Part shown: in pieces, positions 14,661 through 23,111 of the stretch | Numbering within the stretch: the first letter of the stretch is position 1 | Layout of the letters: the number at the start of each line of letters is the position of its first letter | DNA from: Verrucomicrobiia bacterium | Lineage (GTDB): Bacteria > Verrucomicrobiota > Verrucomicrobiia > JADLBR01 | Reading direction: 5' to 3' | Assembly (NCBI GenBank): GCA_020847615.1 | Contig: JADLBR010000011.1 | Span: 1 to 59,637 of the forward strand | DNA length: 59,637 nt | Notes under the pieces: model-generated | The model's database searches: none | Told to the model about the DNA's origin: nothing | The model's input: only the letters and a program-made list of their open reading frames with translations | Position numbers and translations under genes: made by a program

Positions 14661-17003
14661 TCATCCTGGGTCGCCGTCAAGATGGCCCGGACCCTCGACC
14701 ATCTCGCCCCCCAAGATGGCGCCGGCTCGGCTGAGCTGGGCCAGCGTTCCAAAAAGGACCAGCGAGTCCCCCACCTCGGCCACGGTGCCGGGATCGGGGT
14801 TCAGCCGATTCTCGCCGGCCCGGACCAGCCCCACGACCGACACCCCCGCCTCGGCCCGCAAATTCACTTCGCTCAGCGTCCGCCCAACCGCGGGCGAGTA
14901 GTCGGTCAGTCTGATGGTCCAGACCTCCGAGCCCGATAGCCTGTCCCGCGCGCGCGCCTTTTCGAAAAACGCCGCCGCCCTATCCAGGTCCTCGCCCCCT
15001 CCCACCACGAGCACGTGATCTTCGGGGAACAGGACCGATTCCGCCGCCGGATTGACCAGCTCGAAGCCGGAGCGGCGGATGCTCAGCACCGTGGCCCCCG
15101 TCTCCTCGCGGACCCGCAATTGCCGCAGGCTCTGCCCCACGACCTGCGAGTCGGGGAGGACGATCAGTTCGCGGATGCCTGCCTGCAAGGGATAGCGATC
15201 CTCCAGCAGCTGCCGGACCTCGCGCCGCGCCAGCGTGCTGAGGTCCGTCGCCTGATCGAGCGACGATTCGATCGCCGTTTCGACCCGGTGGTGCATCTGG
15301 ACCATCTTGCGCCACAGGAGACCCGAGAGCGCCATCCCGCCGAGAACCAGCCCGGCCGTCACCGGCCAGGGCGGCAGAAACGGCTGCGAGAGCATCAGCA
15401 GCCACCCCACGATCAGCAGGCCCGCAAATCCCGAGAACGCCCCACCCACCGCCTTTTCCAGGAGCCCACGCCCAGCCCCGGCCGCGCCCCGCGGCACCGC
15501 CATCTCGGATAGCACCATCGCGAGAACCCCGATGTTGCGCCATGCGGCGACGCCGATCGGCACGCATGCCAGCAGCGCCACCACCCACGCCACCATGTCG
15601 GGAGCCAAGTTGCCGCCCGCCGCCAAGAACCGCGAGACGCCCGCCCGTATCGTCGGCACCGCCGCGACGACCGCGCTCATCGCACCGACCTCGCCCGCCA
15701 GCATCAGCAAGGGCCGCCGCAGCACCCTCCACCACCGCCGCGGGTGCCTCGGCGCCCATGACTCGGCGATGCGCGATTCGTAGAGGGCCAAAAAGGTCCT
15801 CAGGGGCGCCGGCATCAGCGCATCCGCCCCATCGGCCAACCTGTCGATGCCCCGCACCACCAGCGGGGACCACCCGGCGCTGATCACGCAGACGCCCAGG
15901 ATCATCGGATGGAGCGCCCCCGGGACCAGGCCCTCCGCCGCTGCCGCCGCCGCAAGAATGAAGGAGAACTCCCCGAGGTTCGTCATGGCCAGCCCCGCGC
16001 GCAGGCAGCGCTTCCAGTGGAAACCTGTCACCACGCCGCCCGCCGTCACCGCAGCGACCTTTGCCAGCGCAAACACCGCCGCCACCGCCGCAACCTCCCA
16101 CGCGTGCGCCACGAACAGCCCCGCGTCGAACAGCACGCCGATCGAGACAAAGAACAGCGCCGCGAAGAACTCCCGCATCGGTTCCAGGCGGCGCACCAGC
16201 CACTCCCGCGCGAGGCTCTCCGCCGCGATCATCCCCATCACAAACGCCCCGAGGGCCCCGGAGTAGCCCAATTTCGTCGCCAGGAGCGCAAATCCAAAGC
16301 ACAGCCCGAAGGTCACGATCACCAGCGCCTCGTGGTGGTGCGCCCGATACAGGCTGTTCATGAGCCGGGGCACCGCAAGAAGCCCGCCGACAATGGCCGC
16401 CGCCAGAAACACCAGAATCCCCCAGCCCAAGCCCCACAACCCCGCCCAGTCGGGCGGCAGCCCCCTTCCGGCCGCCGTCAGCACCACCAGCATCACGATC
16501 ACGACGAGATCCTCCATGATCGCCAGGCCCATCGCCATCCGCGCAAACGGACGGCCCCCGAGCCCCGCCTCGCCGACGCTCTTCGACAGAATGATCGTTG
16601 AACACGGCACCAGCATCGCCCCCAAGAACAGCGACGCCACCGGCCCCCAGCCCAGCACCCGCCCCACGGAGGCGCCGACCAGGAACATCACCGCCGCCTC
16701 CGCCAGACCGCACAGGACCGCCCTCGCCCCCAGTTGCTTCAACCGGTAGAGCCGGAACTCCATCCCGATGTTAAAGACCAGAAAGACGATCCCCACGTCC
16801 GCCAGGGCGCGCACGGTCCGGATGTCGTGAATCGGCACCCCAAGGCACCCGGGGAACACGCCGGGGCTCAACAGGATGCCCGCCACAAGATAGCCCAGGA
16901 CGAACGGAAACCTCAGGCGGTGAAAAAGCACCGCCACGGCGCCGGCCACGGTCATCACGACCGCGATGTCTCTCACCATCCCGAGATGACCAGCCTCGCC
17001 CAA
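14661..17003 (-). CDS. CPA2-family cation:proton antiporter with two RCK_C domains
   Basis: The 780-residue protein has a 12-helix Na+/H+-exchanger (CPA2, KefB/RosB-like) domain over about residues 5-390. The typical segments are GYLVAGILLSPG, FNIGMEFRL and GAMLVPCSTIILSK. Another ~100 residues of membrane and linker follow. Two TrkA_C/RCK_C modules follow (about 605-690 and 695-775), which usually bind small ligands and gate transport. It lacks the NAD-binding TrkA_N domain found in KefB/KefC. It probably exports K+ or Na+ in exchange for protons. It lies 40 bp after trxB on the same strand. The ATG at 17003 is preceded by GGAGGGAGC, a good ribosome binding site. Confidence 0.9.
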   Translation of the reverse strand: MGEAGHLGMVRDIAVVMTVAGAVAVLFHRLRFPFVLGYLVAGILLSPGVFPGCLGVPIHDIRTVRALADVGIVFLVFNIGMEFRLYRLKQLGARAVLCGLAEAAVMFLVGASVGRVLGWGPVASLFLGAMLVPCSTIILSKSVGEAGLGGRPFARMAMGLAIMEDLVVIVMLVVLTAAGRGLPPDWAGLWGLGWGILVFLAAAIVGGLLAVPRLMNSLYRAHHHEALVIVTFGLCFGFALLATKLGYSGALGAFVMGMIAAESLAREWLVRRLEPMREFFAALFFVSIGVLFDAGLFVAHAWEVAAVAAVFALAKVAAVTAGGVVTGFHWKRCLRAGLAMTNLGEFSFILAAAAAAEGLVPGALHPMILGVCVISAGWSPLVVRGIDRLADGADALMPAPLRTFLALYESRIAESWAPRHPRRWWRVLRRPLLMLAGEVGAMSAVVAAVPTIRAGVSRFLAAGGNLAPDMVAWVVALLACVPIGVAAWRNIGVLAMVLSEMAVPRGAAGAGRGLLEKAVGGAFSGFAGLLIVGWLLMLSQPFLPPWPVTAGLVLGGMALSGLLWRKMVQMHHRVETAIESSLDQATDLSTLARREVRQLLEDRYPLQAGIRELIVLPDSQVVGQSLRQLRVREETGATVLSIRRSGFELVNPAAESVLFPEDHVLVVGGGEDLDRAAAFFEKARARDRLSGSEVWTIRLTDYSPAVGRTLSEVNLRAEAGVSVVGLVRAGENRLNPDPGTVAEVGDSLVLFGTLAQLSRAGAILGGEMVEGPGHLDGDPG

Positions 17004-17043
17004 ACCGGTGCTCCCTCCTCAGGCCCGGCGCCGCCGCCGGCCG

Positions 17044-17979
17044 TCAGCCCAGCCCCGCCAAGTACCGCTCGGCCTCGATCGCGGCCGCGCAACCGGTGCC
17101 CGCCGCCGTGATCGCCTGCCGAAAGACCCGGTCGGCGACATCGCCGGCCGCGAATACCCCTTCGACGCTCGTCCGCGTCCCGCCCTTCAACGCGATGTAC
17201 CCTTCAGCATCCAACTCCAGTTGCCCGCCCAGAAATGCCGCGTTGGGCACGTGCCCGATTGCCACGAAAAGACCGGCGCACCCCAGTTCCCGTTCCGCCC
17301 CCGTCACCACATCCCGCAGCCTGACCCCCGTCACCTTCCCGGCCCCCACACCGAGCACATCGGCCACGACCGAATTCCAGCAGAACTCGATCTTCGGATT
17401 GCCGAGCGCCCGCTCCCCCATGATCTTCGACGCGCGCAACTGGTCCCGCCGGTGCACCACGAATACCCGCGACCCGAATCGCGTCAGGTACATCGCCTCC
17501 TCCATCGCCGAATCCCCGCCACCCACCACGACCAGCGCCTGGTTCCGGAACATCGGCAGCGCTCCATCGCAGGTGGCGCAATAGGTCACCCCCTTGTTCT
17601 CCAGCAATCGCTCGCTCTCCAGCCCCAGGTGCCGGTGCCCCGCCCCCGTCGCCACGATCAGCGTCCTCGCCAAGACCTCCCCATCGTCCGTCGCCAGCGC
17701 AAATGGCCGACGCGACAGGTCCACCTTCTCCACCTCGCCAAATCGCACCTCCGCCCCGAAACGCTCAGCCTGCTTCTGCATACCCGACATCAGGGCGAAC
17801 CCATCCACGCCCTCCGGAAACCCGGGAAAGTTCTCCACGACGGTCGTCGTCGTCAGCAGGCCCCCCGGCATCCGCCCGGCCAGCACCAGCGGGGCCAGGT
17901 TGGCCCGCGCCGCATAGATCGCCGCCGTCAGCCCGGCGCACCCGCTGCCGACTATCACCACGTCCCTCACGTCGCCCAT
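17044..17979 (-). CDS. trxB: Thioredoxin reductase
   Basis: TrxB uses NADPH and FAD to reduce thioredoxin in the cytoplasm. The 311-residue length is typical. The N-terminal FAD motif reads VIVGSGCAGLTAAIYAAR (residues 8-25), the redox pair is C-A-T-C-D at 134-138, and the second Rossmann motif is VVVGGGDSAMEEA. The C-terminal FAD motif GVFAAGDVAD is also present. The ATG at 17979 gives the standard start. The antiporter gene follows by 40 bp, so the two may share a transcript. The thioredoxin gene itself is not in the window. Confidence 0.96.
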   Translation of the reverse strand: MGDVRDVVIVGSGCAGLTAAIYAARANLAPLVLAGRMPGGLLTTTTVVENFPGFPEGVDGFALMSGMQKQAERFGAEVRFGEVEKVDLSRRPFALATDDGEVLARTLIVATGAGHRHLGLESERLLENKGVTYCATCDGALPMFRNQALVVVGGGDSAMEEAMYLTRFGSRVFVVHRRDQLRASKIMGERALGNPKIEFCWNSVVADVLGVGAGKVTGVRLRDVVTGAERELGCAGLFVAIGHVPNAAFLGGQLELDAEGYIALKGGTRTSVEGVFAAGDVADRVFRQAITAAGTGCAAAIEAERYLAGLG

Positions 17980-18072
17980 CTCTGCCTCCGCTCCGCCTGT
18001 CTGCGGGACCGCCCCGCCATCGACCGCCGCGTTTCATTGCAGATGTGCCCCCCTTTGTCTATCAAAACCGAT

Positions 18073-18453
18073 ATGCCTAAACCTGACATGCTCGAGCAGA
18101 TCTGGGACCTCCAGCGCGCCCTCAACCTCCGCATCGGCGTCGATACCGCCTCCATGAACGAGGAGGAGAAGACCCGCTGGGCCCTCAACTACTGCCGCGC
18201 CATGTCCCAGGAGATCGCCGAACTCACCGACAGCGTCCCCTGGAAATGGTGGGCCAAGTACCAGAAGTTCGACGAGCAGAATGCCCGCGTCGAGGTCGTC
18301 GATCTCTTTCACTTCCTCATCTCCATCGCCCAGGTCCTCGGCATGAGCGCCGCCGACGTCCACGCCGCCTACCTCAAGAAAAACGAGGTCAATCTCAAGC
18401 GGCAGGACACCGGCTACACCACCAAGGACGAGACCGACTCCAGGCACATCTAG
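18073..18453 (+). CDS. dut: Dimeric (all-alpha) dUTP diphosphatase
   Basis: The 126-residue protein belongs to the all-alpha NTP pyrophosphatase superfamily, dUTPase_2/MazG-like branch, which hydrolyses dUTP to dUMP and keeps uracil out of DNA. The metal-binding pairs are visible: E-x-x-E in QEIAELTDS (about 50-58) and E-x-x-D in NARVEVVDLFHF (about 80-91). The WKWW between them is typical of dimeric dUTPases. The ATG at 18073 precedes MPKPDMLEQIWDLQ; the longer frame upstream is antisense to trxB and is not real. The stop TAG at 18451-18453 lies within the left tip of the MITE-like element, so the insertion may have set the present end of the gene. Confidence 0.85.
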   Translation: MPKPDMLEQIWDLQRALNLRIGVDTASMNEEEKTRWALNYCRAMSQEIAELTDSVPWKWWAKYQKFDEQNARVEVVDLFHFLISIAQVLGMSAADVHAAYLKKNEVNLKRQDTGYTTKDETDSRHI

Positions 18454-18660
18454 CAGCCTGTCGGACTTCGCCCAGTCCGCCAGGCTGCTAGATAGCAAAA
18501 CCGCCTTAATGATAGATAGTTATAACGGTGCCCCAAGGGATATCGCAAGATCTCGTGCGCTTTGACCCAACAATTCACTATCCTACGGAACCCGCTCATT
18601 TTCAGGAAGAAGGCGGTTTTGCCAGAGGAGTTTGCCGGACGAAGTCCGACAAACTCCTAG
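18450..18660. mobile_element. MITE-like element with ~55-bp terminal inverted repeats
   Basis: Both ends read CTAG and carry matching blocks in inverted orientation. Left is CTAGCAGCCTGTCGGACTTCG, ending in GCAAAACCGCCTT at 18495-18507. Right (minus strand) is CTAGGAGTTTGTCGGACTTCG, with the same GCAAAACCGCCTT block at 18611-18623. Each end also forms its own hairpin. The ~100-bp core is AT-richer and has no transposase. This is the form of a non-autonomous transposon (MITE); a CTAG or TA target duplication is possible. It lies between dut and hpt and supplies the stop of dut. A frame reading into hpt from 18528 starts inside it but is probably not used. Confidence 0.75.
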
Positions 18661-18680
18661 CGACGACCCGGCGGCTCCCC

Positions 18681-19307
18681 ATGGCGGCACCCCTCACCGA
18701 GTTCGCGCCCGGCCCCATCCTGATCTCCGCGGGTGCGATCCGCCGCCGCACCGCCCGCCTCGCGCGCGAGATCTCCGCCCGCTACCGCCGCCGCGACCTC
18801 GTCTTGCTCGGCATCCTCAACGGATCGCTCTTCTTCCTCGCCGACCTGGCCCGCCATCTCTCGGTGCCGTTCCGGCTCGAGTGCTGGAGGCTCCGCAGCT
18901 ACGTCGGGAAAACCACCCGCAGCTCCGGCGCCGTCCATGGCATAGGCACCGCGCCGGGGGATTTCCGCGGCGCCGACGTCCTCCTCGTCGATGACATTCT
19001 CGATACGGGCATCACCCTCGCGGCCGCCCGGGCCCGCCTCCTCGCGCTCGGCGCCCGCTCCGTGCGCATCTGTGTCCTTGTGCGCAAGCGCCGCCGCCGC
19101 GCGCGACCCGCACGCGCCCATTGGGTCGGATTCGATATCGGCGACGAATTCGTCGTCGGCTTTGGCCTCGACTACGATGGGCGGTTCCGCGGCCTGCCGG
19201 ACATCCGCGCCCTCAGGCCGGCCATTCCCCGCACGCGGCGCCGCGCCTCGAAGACGGATCCGGGCCTCAAACCGACAAAGACGCGGAAATCGCGAACATC
19301 TCGCTGA
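18681..19307 (+). CDS. hpt: Hypoxanthine/guanine phosphoribosyltransferase-like protein
   Basis: HPRT joins hypoxanthine or guanine to PRPP to save purines. The PRPP loop V-L-L-V-D-D-I-L-D-T-G-I-T-L is clear at about residues 100-113. Upstream LGILNGSLFFLADLARHL and LRSYVG match the family's first conserved parts. C-terminal VGFDIGDEFVVGFGLDYDGRFR is diagnostic of HPRT. Beyond it lies a basic Arg/Lys-rich tail of ~35 residues not needed for activity. I start at ATG 18681, just after the MITE-like element, because the frame further upstream reads into the repeat. The insertion may have changed the promoter of this gene. Confidence 0.88.
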   Translation: MAAPLTEFAPGPILISAGAIRRRTARLAREISARYRRRDLVLLGILNGSLFFLADLARHLSVPFRLECWRLRSYVGKTTRSSGAVHGIGTAPGDFRGADVLLVDDILDTGITLAAARARLLALGARSVRICVLVRKRRRRARPARAHWVGFDIGDEFVVGFGLDYDGRFRGLPDIRALRPAIPRTRRRASKTDPGLKPTKTRKSRTSR

Positions 19308-19359
19308 CGCGCGGTCGGCCGCACCCGCGGGCATCGCCTTGCCGGAAGAATCCCCCCCC

Positions 19360-21975
19360 TTACTCCGGGTCGAACTTGCCCTCGAGCAGCATCCGGCGTT
19401 TCTCCAGGAGGCTCTCGGGAAAGACGCGCATGCTCGTCTCCTGCAACCTGACCACATCGGCCTCGGAAAATGCCCAGTACTCCTTCTCGTCCTTCCAAGC
19501 CCTGAAGAAAACGACGTATTTCCCGGGGGACACGCTGGCGTTCTCGTCGAGTTTGGCGAAGACGTACTTCCCGTCCGACCTCGCGGCGCTCTCGACCAGC
19601 CTGAACTTCTCTGGCAGCGCATCCATCTGCGCCACGAGTTCGGCCTCGATCTTCTTCGGGTCGAACCCGCCCGCGCCCATGGCCTTCCGGGCCGCGTCGG
19701 CGGCATCCTGGGCCGCCTTGAGCTGCTGCTCGGCCTTCGCCATGGCCGCCCGCGCTTTCTCGACCTCGGCCTTCTGCTTCTCGATGATTCCGCCAAACTG
19801 CCCCTGCGACAACCTGAACTCTTCTTGGAGCGCCACCCTCTGCGACTTCCAGTACTCGAAATAGCCGCGCCACTGCGACAGTTGCTCCTCGGCCCAGGCC
19901 TGCTCGGCCTTCCGGTCCACGCCCGCCCCGGCGCCGTATAGCCCGGTCCTGAATCGGCTCACCACGATGTCTGGCTCGGTCTCCGCGGGATCTTCCGCGA
20001 AGTCGATCTTGATCCGCTGCGCCCTGTCGGCGATCGCCCGCTGGAAGTTCTGCCGCGTGCTCGCCAGTTCTGCCTCGAGCGCCTTGAACCGCGCCTCAAA
20101 TTGCTCCTGGCTCTGGGCGTTGATACCGACCGCCTCCTGCTTGTGCTTGACCTCGAGTGCGGCAAACGCCTGCTTGGCCGCGGCCACCGGTGCCTCCGCT
20201 TCCTTGGCCATCCTTTCCGCCGCCGCCACGGCCTGCTCCCGCCGGGCCTGCTCCTGGCGCAGTGGCTCCAGCTGCTCCAGATACCGCTGGTGCAGGCGCT
20301 CGACCTCCGCCACCAACGGGTTCATCAGGTACGCGCTGTCAGAGACCTTGTAGCCGTCCAGCATCGGCTGGCAGACCAGGCGCGTCTCGCGCGTCTGCAT
20401 CCAATAGAAGTACGCGGCGGCGGCGCCTGCCCCCAAGAGCACCAGCAGGAAGAGCGAAGACCATAGCCGCGATCCGCGCCGCCTGGCCGCCAGACTCGCG
20501 GGCGCCGCGCCCTGGGCCGACGCCACGATGGGTTGCCCGATCCCCTTCACGGTCGCGGCCCCCGCCGCCGGCACTCTTCGTGGCACGGCGGGCCCGGCCA
20601 CGGAACCAGACGGGACCGGTGCCTGGGAAGGCAAAGCCGTCCCCGGCGCCGCACCCGCGCCCGACACCGCGTCCGTCGCCTTCGCCGCCACGACCACCGC
20701 AGCCTGCAATGGGGGCCCCGCCTTCGGCGGCGCGGGCATCGGCGGAGGCACCGGTGGCTTCCCAGCCAAGCCAACGGCACTCGGCGCAGCGGGCCCAGCG
20801 GGAACCACTGTCGCCGGAAGCGGCGGAGCCACGGGCACCGGAGCCCCCGCCATGCGCGGCGGCGGCACCGGTGCGGGTGATGGTCTGGTTGCGGGCACCG
20901 CGACGGGCGGCGCCTCCCCAGTCTCACCCACCCCCGCATCCAGCACGGGCAACTCCCTGAACCTGAAATTCGGCGGGACCTTCGCGACGGCGGGACCCTG
21001 CGGTTGCGGACTGCCCATCGGCGTGGCCACCGGCTGCGGCGATGCCTCCGGCACAGGGGACGGCGCCGGCGCAAACGGTCCGGGCAACCGCGCCTCCACG
21101 TCGGCCGACTGGGCCGGGAGCGACCCCGCCGAAACGGGCGGCGTTGGCGAAACCACAGGCGCCGGTCCCGCCGGCCGCCGAACAGCGGGCGGCACCATCG
21201 CAGGCCCTGAAATCGGTGCCGGCGCCGGTGCCGCAGGAGCCATCGGCGCAGGACGAGGCGGGGCACTGGGACCGGCGACCCAGGCCGGGGGATGCGCGAG
21301 ATGCGGCGCGTCAGAGGCAGCCCTCGGTTCCCGCGGGGGCAGTGGCTTCAGTGTCTGGGTCTTTCTGCCGCCAGACATCCATGGCGGCCGCACCTTTTCG
21401 CCGCCTCCAACCTCCTCCGTGGGCGCCTTTGACACAGGACCGATGCCGGGTGAAAACGCCTGTGCGGCCACGCCGGCAATCGGTCGCGGCGGTGCCACCG
21501 GCTGCGGCACCACTCCCGATCCCGATGGAAGGGGTGGCACACTGGGCACCGGCGGAACACCAAAGACAGCGGGTGCCCCTGGGATCTTGGGCACCTGAGC
21601 CGAAACTCCGGGCGCGACCGGAGGCGGCGGCACCGGCACCGCGGGCCGCATCATTCCCTGCGCGGGCATCGGCGGCAGTGGCGGCACCGGTCGCGGCCCG
21701 GCGCCCACACCACCGTGCGCCTGCCGTCGCACCGCCGACGCGTAATCGATCTTCTCGGTCCCTGCCTTCCCTCCCTCCCGCCTCGGCAGCGGTGGTGGTA
21801 CGGGCACCGGCGCGCCCGAAACCACCGGCGGCGGCGCAGGCGGCGGACTCGCAATCATCTGATCGCGCAGGCTCGGCGTCCCCTTGCCCGGACTCGGCGC
21901 CCTCACCGCCCCCGGTTCGTCCGGGTTCTTCTTCCCGCCGAACAGGTTGGCCAGCCTCGAGCTAAAATTGCCCAT
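19360..21975 (-). CDS. Large Pro-rich membrane protein with periplasmic coiled coil
   Basis: I do not recognise this 871-residue protein. Residues 1-500 are low-complexity Pro/Ala/Val/Gly (many PPP and PVP runs) after a short basic start (MGNFSSRLANLFGGKK). One membrane helix follows at about 505-525 (LFLLVLLGAGAAAAYFYW), then long Ala/Glu/Gln-rich coiled coils (about 560-670 and 700-770), and a C-terminal globular part of about 90 residues (SPGKYVVFFRAWKDEKEYWAFSEADVV). A cytoplasmic Pro-rich arm and a periplasmic coiled coil suggest an envelope-spanning scaffold. It starts four bases after the chorismate mutase stop and appears to be the last gene of the trpS-scpA-scpB operon. The Pro-rich half may be poorly conserved. 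Confidence 0.68.
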   Translation of the reverse strand: MGNFSSRLANLFGGKKNPDEPGAVRAPSPGKGTPSLRDQMIASPPPAPPPVVSGAPVPVPPPLPRREGGKAGTEKIDYASAVRRQAHGGVGAGPRPVPPLPPMPAQGMMRPAVPVPPPPVAPGVSAQVPKIPGAPAVFGVPPVPSVPPLPSGSGVVPQPVAPPRPIAGVAAQAFSPGIGPVSKAPTEEVGGGEKVRPPWMSGGRKTQTLKPLPPREPRAASDAPHLAHPPAWVAGPSAPPRPAPMAPAAPAPAPISGPAMVPPAVRRPAGPAPVVSPTPPVSAGSLPAQSADVEARLPGPFAPAPSPVPEASPQPVATPMGSPQPQGPAVAKVPPNFRFRELPVLDAGVGETGEAPPVAVPATRPSPAPVPPPRMAGAPVPVAPPLPATVVPAGPAAPSAVGLAGKPPVPPPMPAPPKAGPPLQAAVVVAAKATDAVSGAGAAPGTALPSQAPVPSGSVAGPAVPRRVPAAGAATVKGIGQPIVASAQGAAPASLAARRRGSRLWSSLFLLVLLGAGAAAAYFYWMQTRETRLVCQPMLDGYKVSDSAYLMNPLVAEVERLHQRYLEQLEPLRQEQARREQAVAAAERMAKEAEAPVAAAKQAFAALEVKHKQEAVGINAQSQEQFEARFKALEAELASTRQNFQRAIADRAQRIKIDFAEDPAETEPDIVVSRFRTGLYGAGAGVDRKAEQAWAEEQLSQWRGYFEYWKSQRVALQEEFRLSQGQFGGIIEKQKAEVEKARAAMAKAEQQLKAAQDAADAARKAMGAGGFDPKKIEAELVAQMDALPEKFRLVESAARSDGKYVFAKLDENASVSPGKYVVFFRAWKDEKEYWAFSEADVVRLQETSMRVFPESLLEKRRMLLEGKFDPE

Positions 21976-21979
21976 TTGA

Positions 21980-22492
21980 TCAACTTAACTTATTTGCCCC
22001 GGCGTCAACCACGAAAAAACGCTTCCCCCCAAACCGGGGCAGGACCATCCCGGTCAATTCGCGAAGTCCGTCCCGATAGCTGCAGCACGTCACCCAATAA
22101 TCGCACTCGCCCCCTCGCAGCGCACGCGCCACCTGGGCCCTATCCTCGTAACTCATGTAGCTCGCCTCAAGTCCAAAGATGTCGATCGCCGCATGGTGAC
22201 ACTCGGTCCATTCGGAACCCATATGGGCGATCCGCAGCCGCTTCTGCAGCGCCCGCGCCGATGAGAAAATGATCTGATACACCGAGCGCAGGGCCGAATC
22301 CGATAGCGGTCCGCCGTTTTCCTTCGACAACCGCGCCACAAGTCTCGCCTCCCGCGCGGGATCAAAAACCCCCCGCCCAGAACTAGCCTTCGCCCGCCCG
22401 ATCTCCTGAACCAGGCTCAGGCGCTTGTTCAGCAGCTTGAGGATCTGGCTGTCCAGGGCGTCGATCCGCAACCTCAGCGTCTCGATTTTCAT
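21980..22492 (-). CDS. Chorismate mutase (AroQ) with a shortened prephenate-dehydratase-like tail
   Basis: Residues 1-85 are an AroQ chorismate mutase, which turns chorismate into prephenate for Phe/Tyr. The helix pattern LRLRIDALDSQILKLLNKR, GRAK and DPAREARLV is standard. The rest (about 86-170) starts KRLRIAHMGSEWTECHHAA and has YEDRAQVARALRGGECDYWVT. This matches the opening of a prephenate dehydratase domain (K-I-A-x-x-G-P-E-G-T-F, then V-x-x-G-x-x-D-x-x-V-x-P) but lacks the second half with the TRF and ESRP motifs. So it looks like a P-protein cut short: mutase intact, dehydratase not functional. It overlaps the end of scpB by 110 nt in another frame, and its own start MKIETLR is canonical. 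Confidence 0.75.
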   Translation of the reverse strand: MKIETLRLRIDALDSQILKLLNKRLSLVQEIGRAKASSGRGVFDPAREARLVARLSKENGGPLSDSALRSVYQIIFSSARALQKRLRIAHMGSEWTECHHAAIDIFGLEASYMSYEDRAQVARALRGGECDYWVTCCSYRDGLRELTGMVLPRFGGKRFFVVDAGANKLS

Positions 22493-23111
22493 CGCTCAGC
22501 GGCAGAACCCCATCGACCGATCCCTGTTGAAGGGCCGGCGGCTTGGGCAACGGGACCCTCCTAAGTTCCTCCGCATTAGGCAATTCATCTAGCGACCTGA
22601 GCCCAAAATGCTCAAGGAAAAATTCGGTGGTCTCGTAGACCAGCGGCCTGCCGGGCAGGTCGGCCCTGCCCCGCGCCGTCACGAGTCCCCGCTCCTGGAT
22701 CGTCGTGAGCACCGCATCCACCGACACGCCACGCACCGCCTCGATCTCGGCGCGCGACACGGGCTGCCGATACGCGATGATCGCCAGCGTCTCCAGCGCC
22801 GGCCCGCTCAGCCGCGGCGCGCGCGAGCGCTCGTACAGCAGCCTCACCCATGCCACGTATTCCGGACGCGTGGCCAGCTGGTAGCCGCCCGCCAGTTCCT
22901 CCAGCACGTAGCTCCGCTTCTCCGCCTCGATCTCCGACCGGATCTCCTCGATCACCCGCGTGACCTCCGCCTCCCTGGCCGATGCCATCGCCACCGTGTC
23001 GTCGTCCTGCTGCAACTCCGCCGCCTCGGCCAGCAGTTTCCGGATGTCCTTGCCCGAGAGTGGCCCGTTCGCCGCAAAGAGCAGCGCCTCGATGACTTGC
23101 TTCAGCGTCAT
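22383..23111 (-). CDS. scpB: Segregation and condensation protein B
   Basis: ScpB is the kleisin partner that pairs with ScpA on the SMC complex and helps condense and segregate the chromosome. It has two winged-helix domains; here LKQVIEALLFAANGPLS at the start and LETLAIIAYRQPVSRAEIEAVRGVSVD in the middle match the family. The normal ScpB length (about 190 residues) ends near FLEHFGLRSLDEL. The extra ~45 residues at the C-terminus are polar and Pro/Gln/Asp-rich and are encoded in an alternative frame of the chorismate mutase gene. Its ATG overlaps the scpA stop as ATGA, so the two are made in step. Confidence 0.94.
   Translation of the reverse strand: MTLKQVIEALLFAANGPLSGKDIRKLLAEAAELQQDDDTVAMASAREAEVTRVIEEIRSEIEAEKRSYVLEELAGGYQLATRPEYVAWVRLLYERSRAPRLSGPALETLAIIAYRQPVSRAEIEAVRGVSVDAVLTTIQERGLVTARGRADLPGRPLVYETTEFFLEHFGLRSLDELPNAEELRRVPLPKPPALQQGSVDGVLPLSDENRDAEVADRRPGQPDPQAAEQAPEPGSGDRAGEG

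Noticed and set aside
18528-18680. N-terminal extension of hpt starting in the MITE-like element
   Set aside because: The extra residues come from repeat sequence; ATG 18681 gives the family-typical start.
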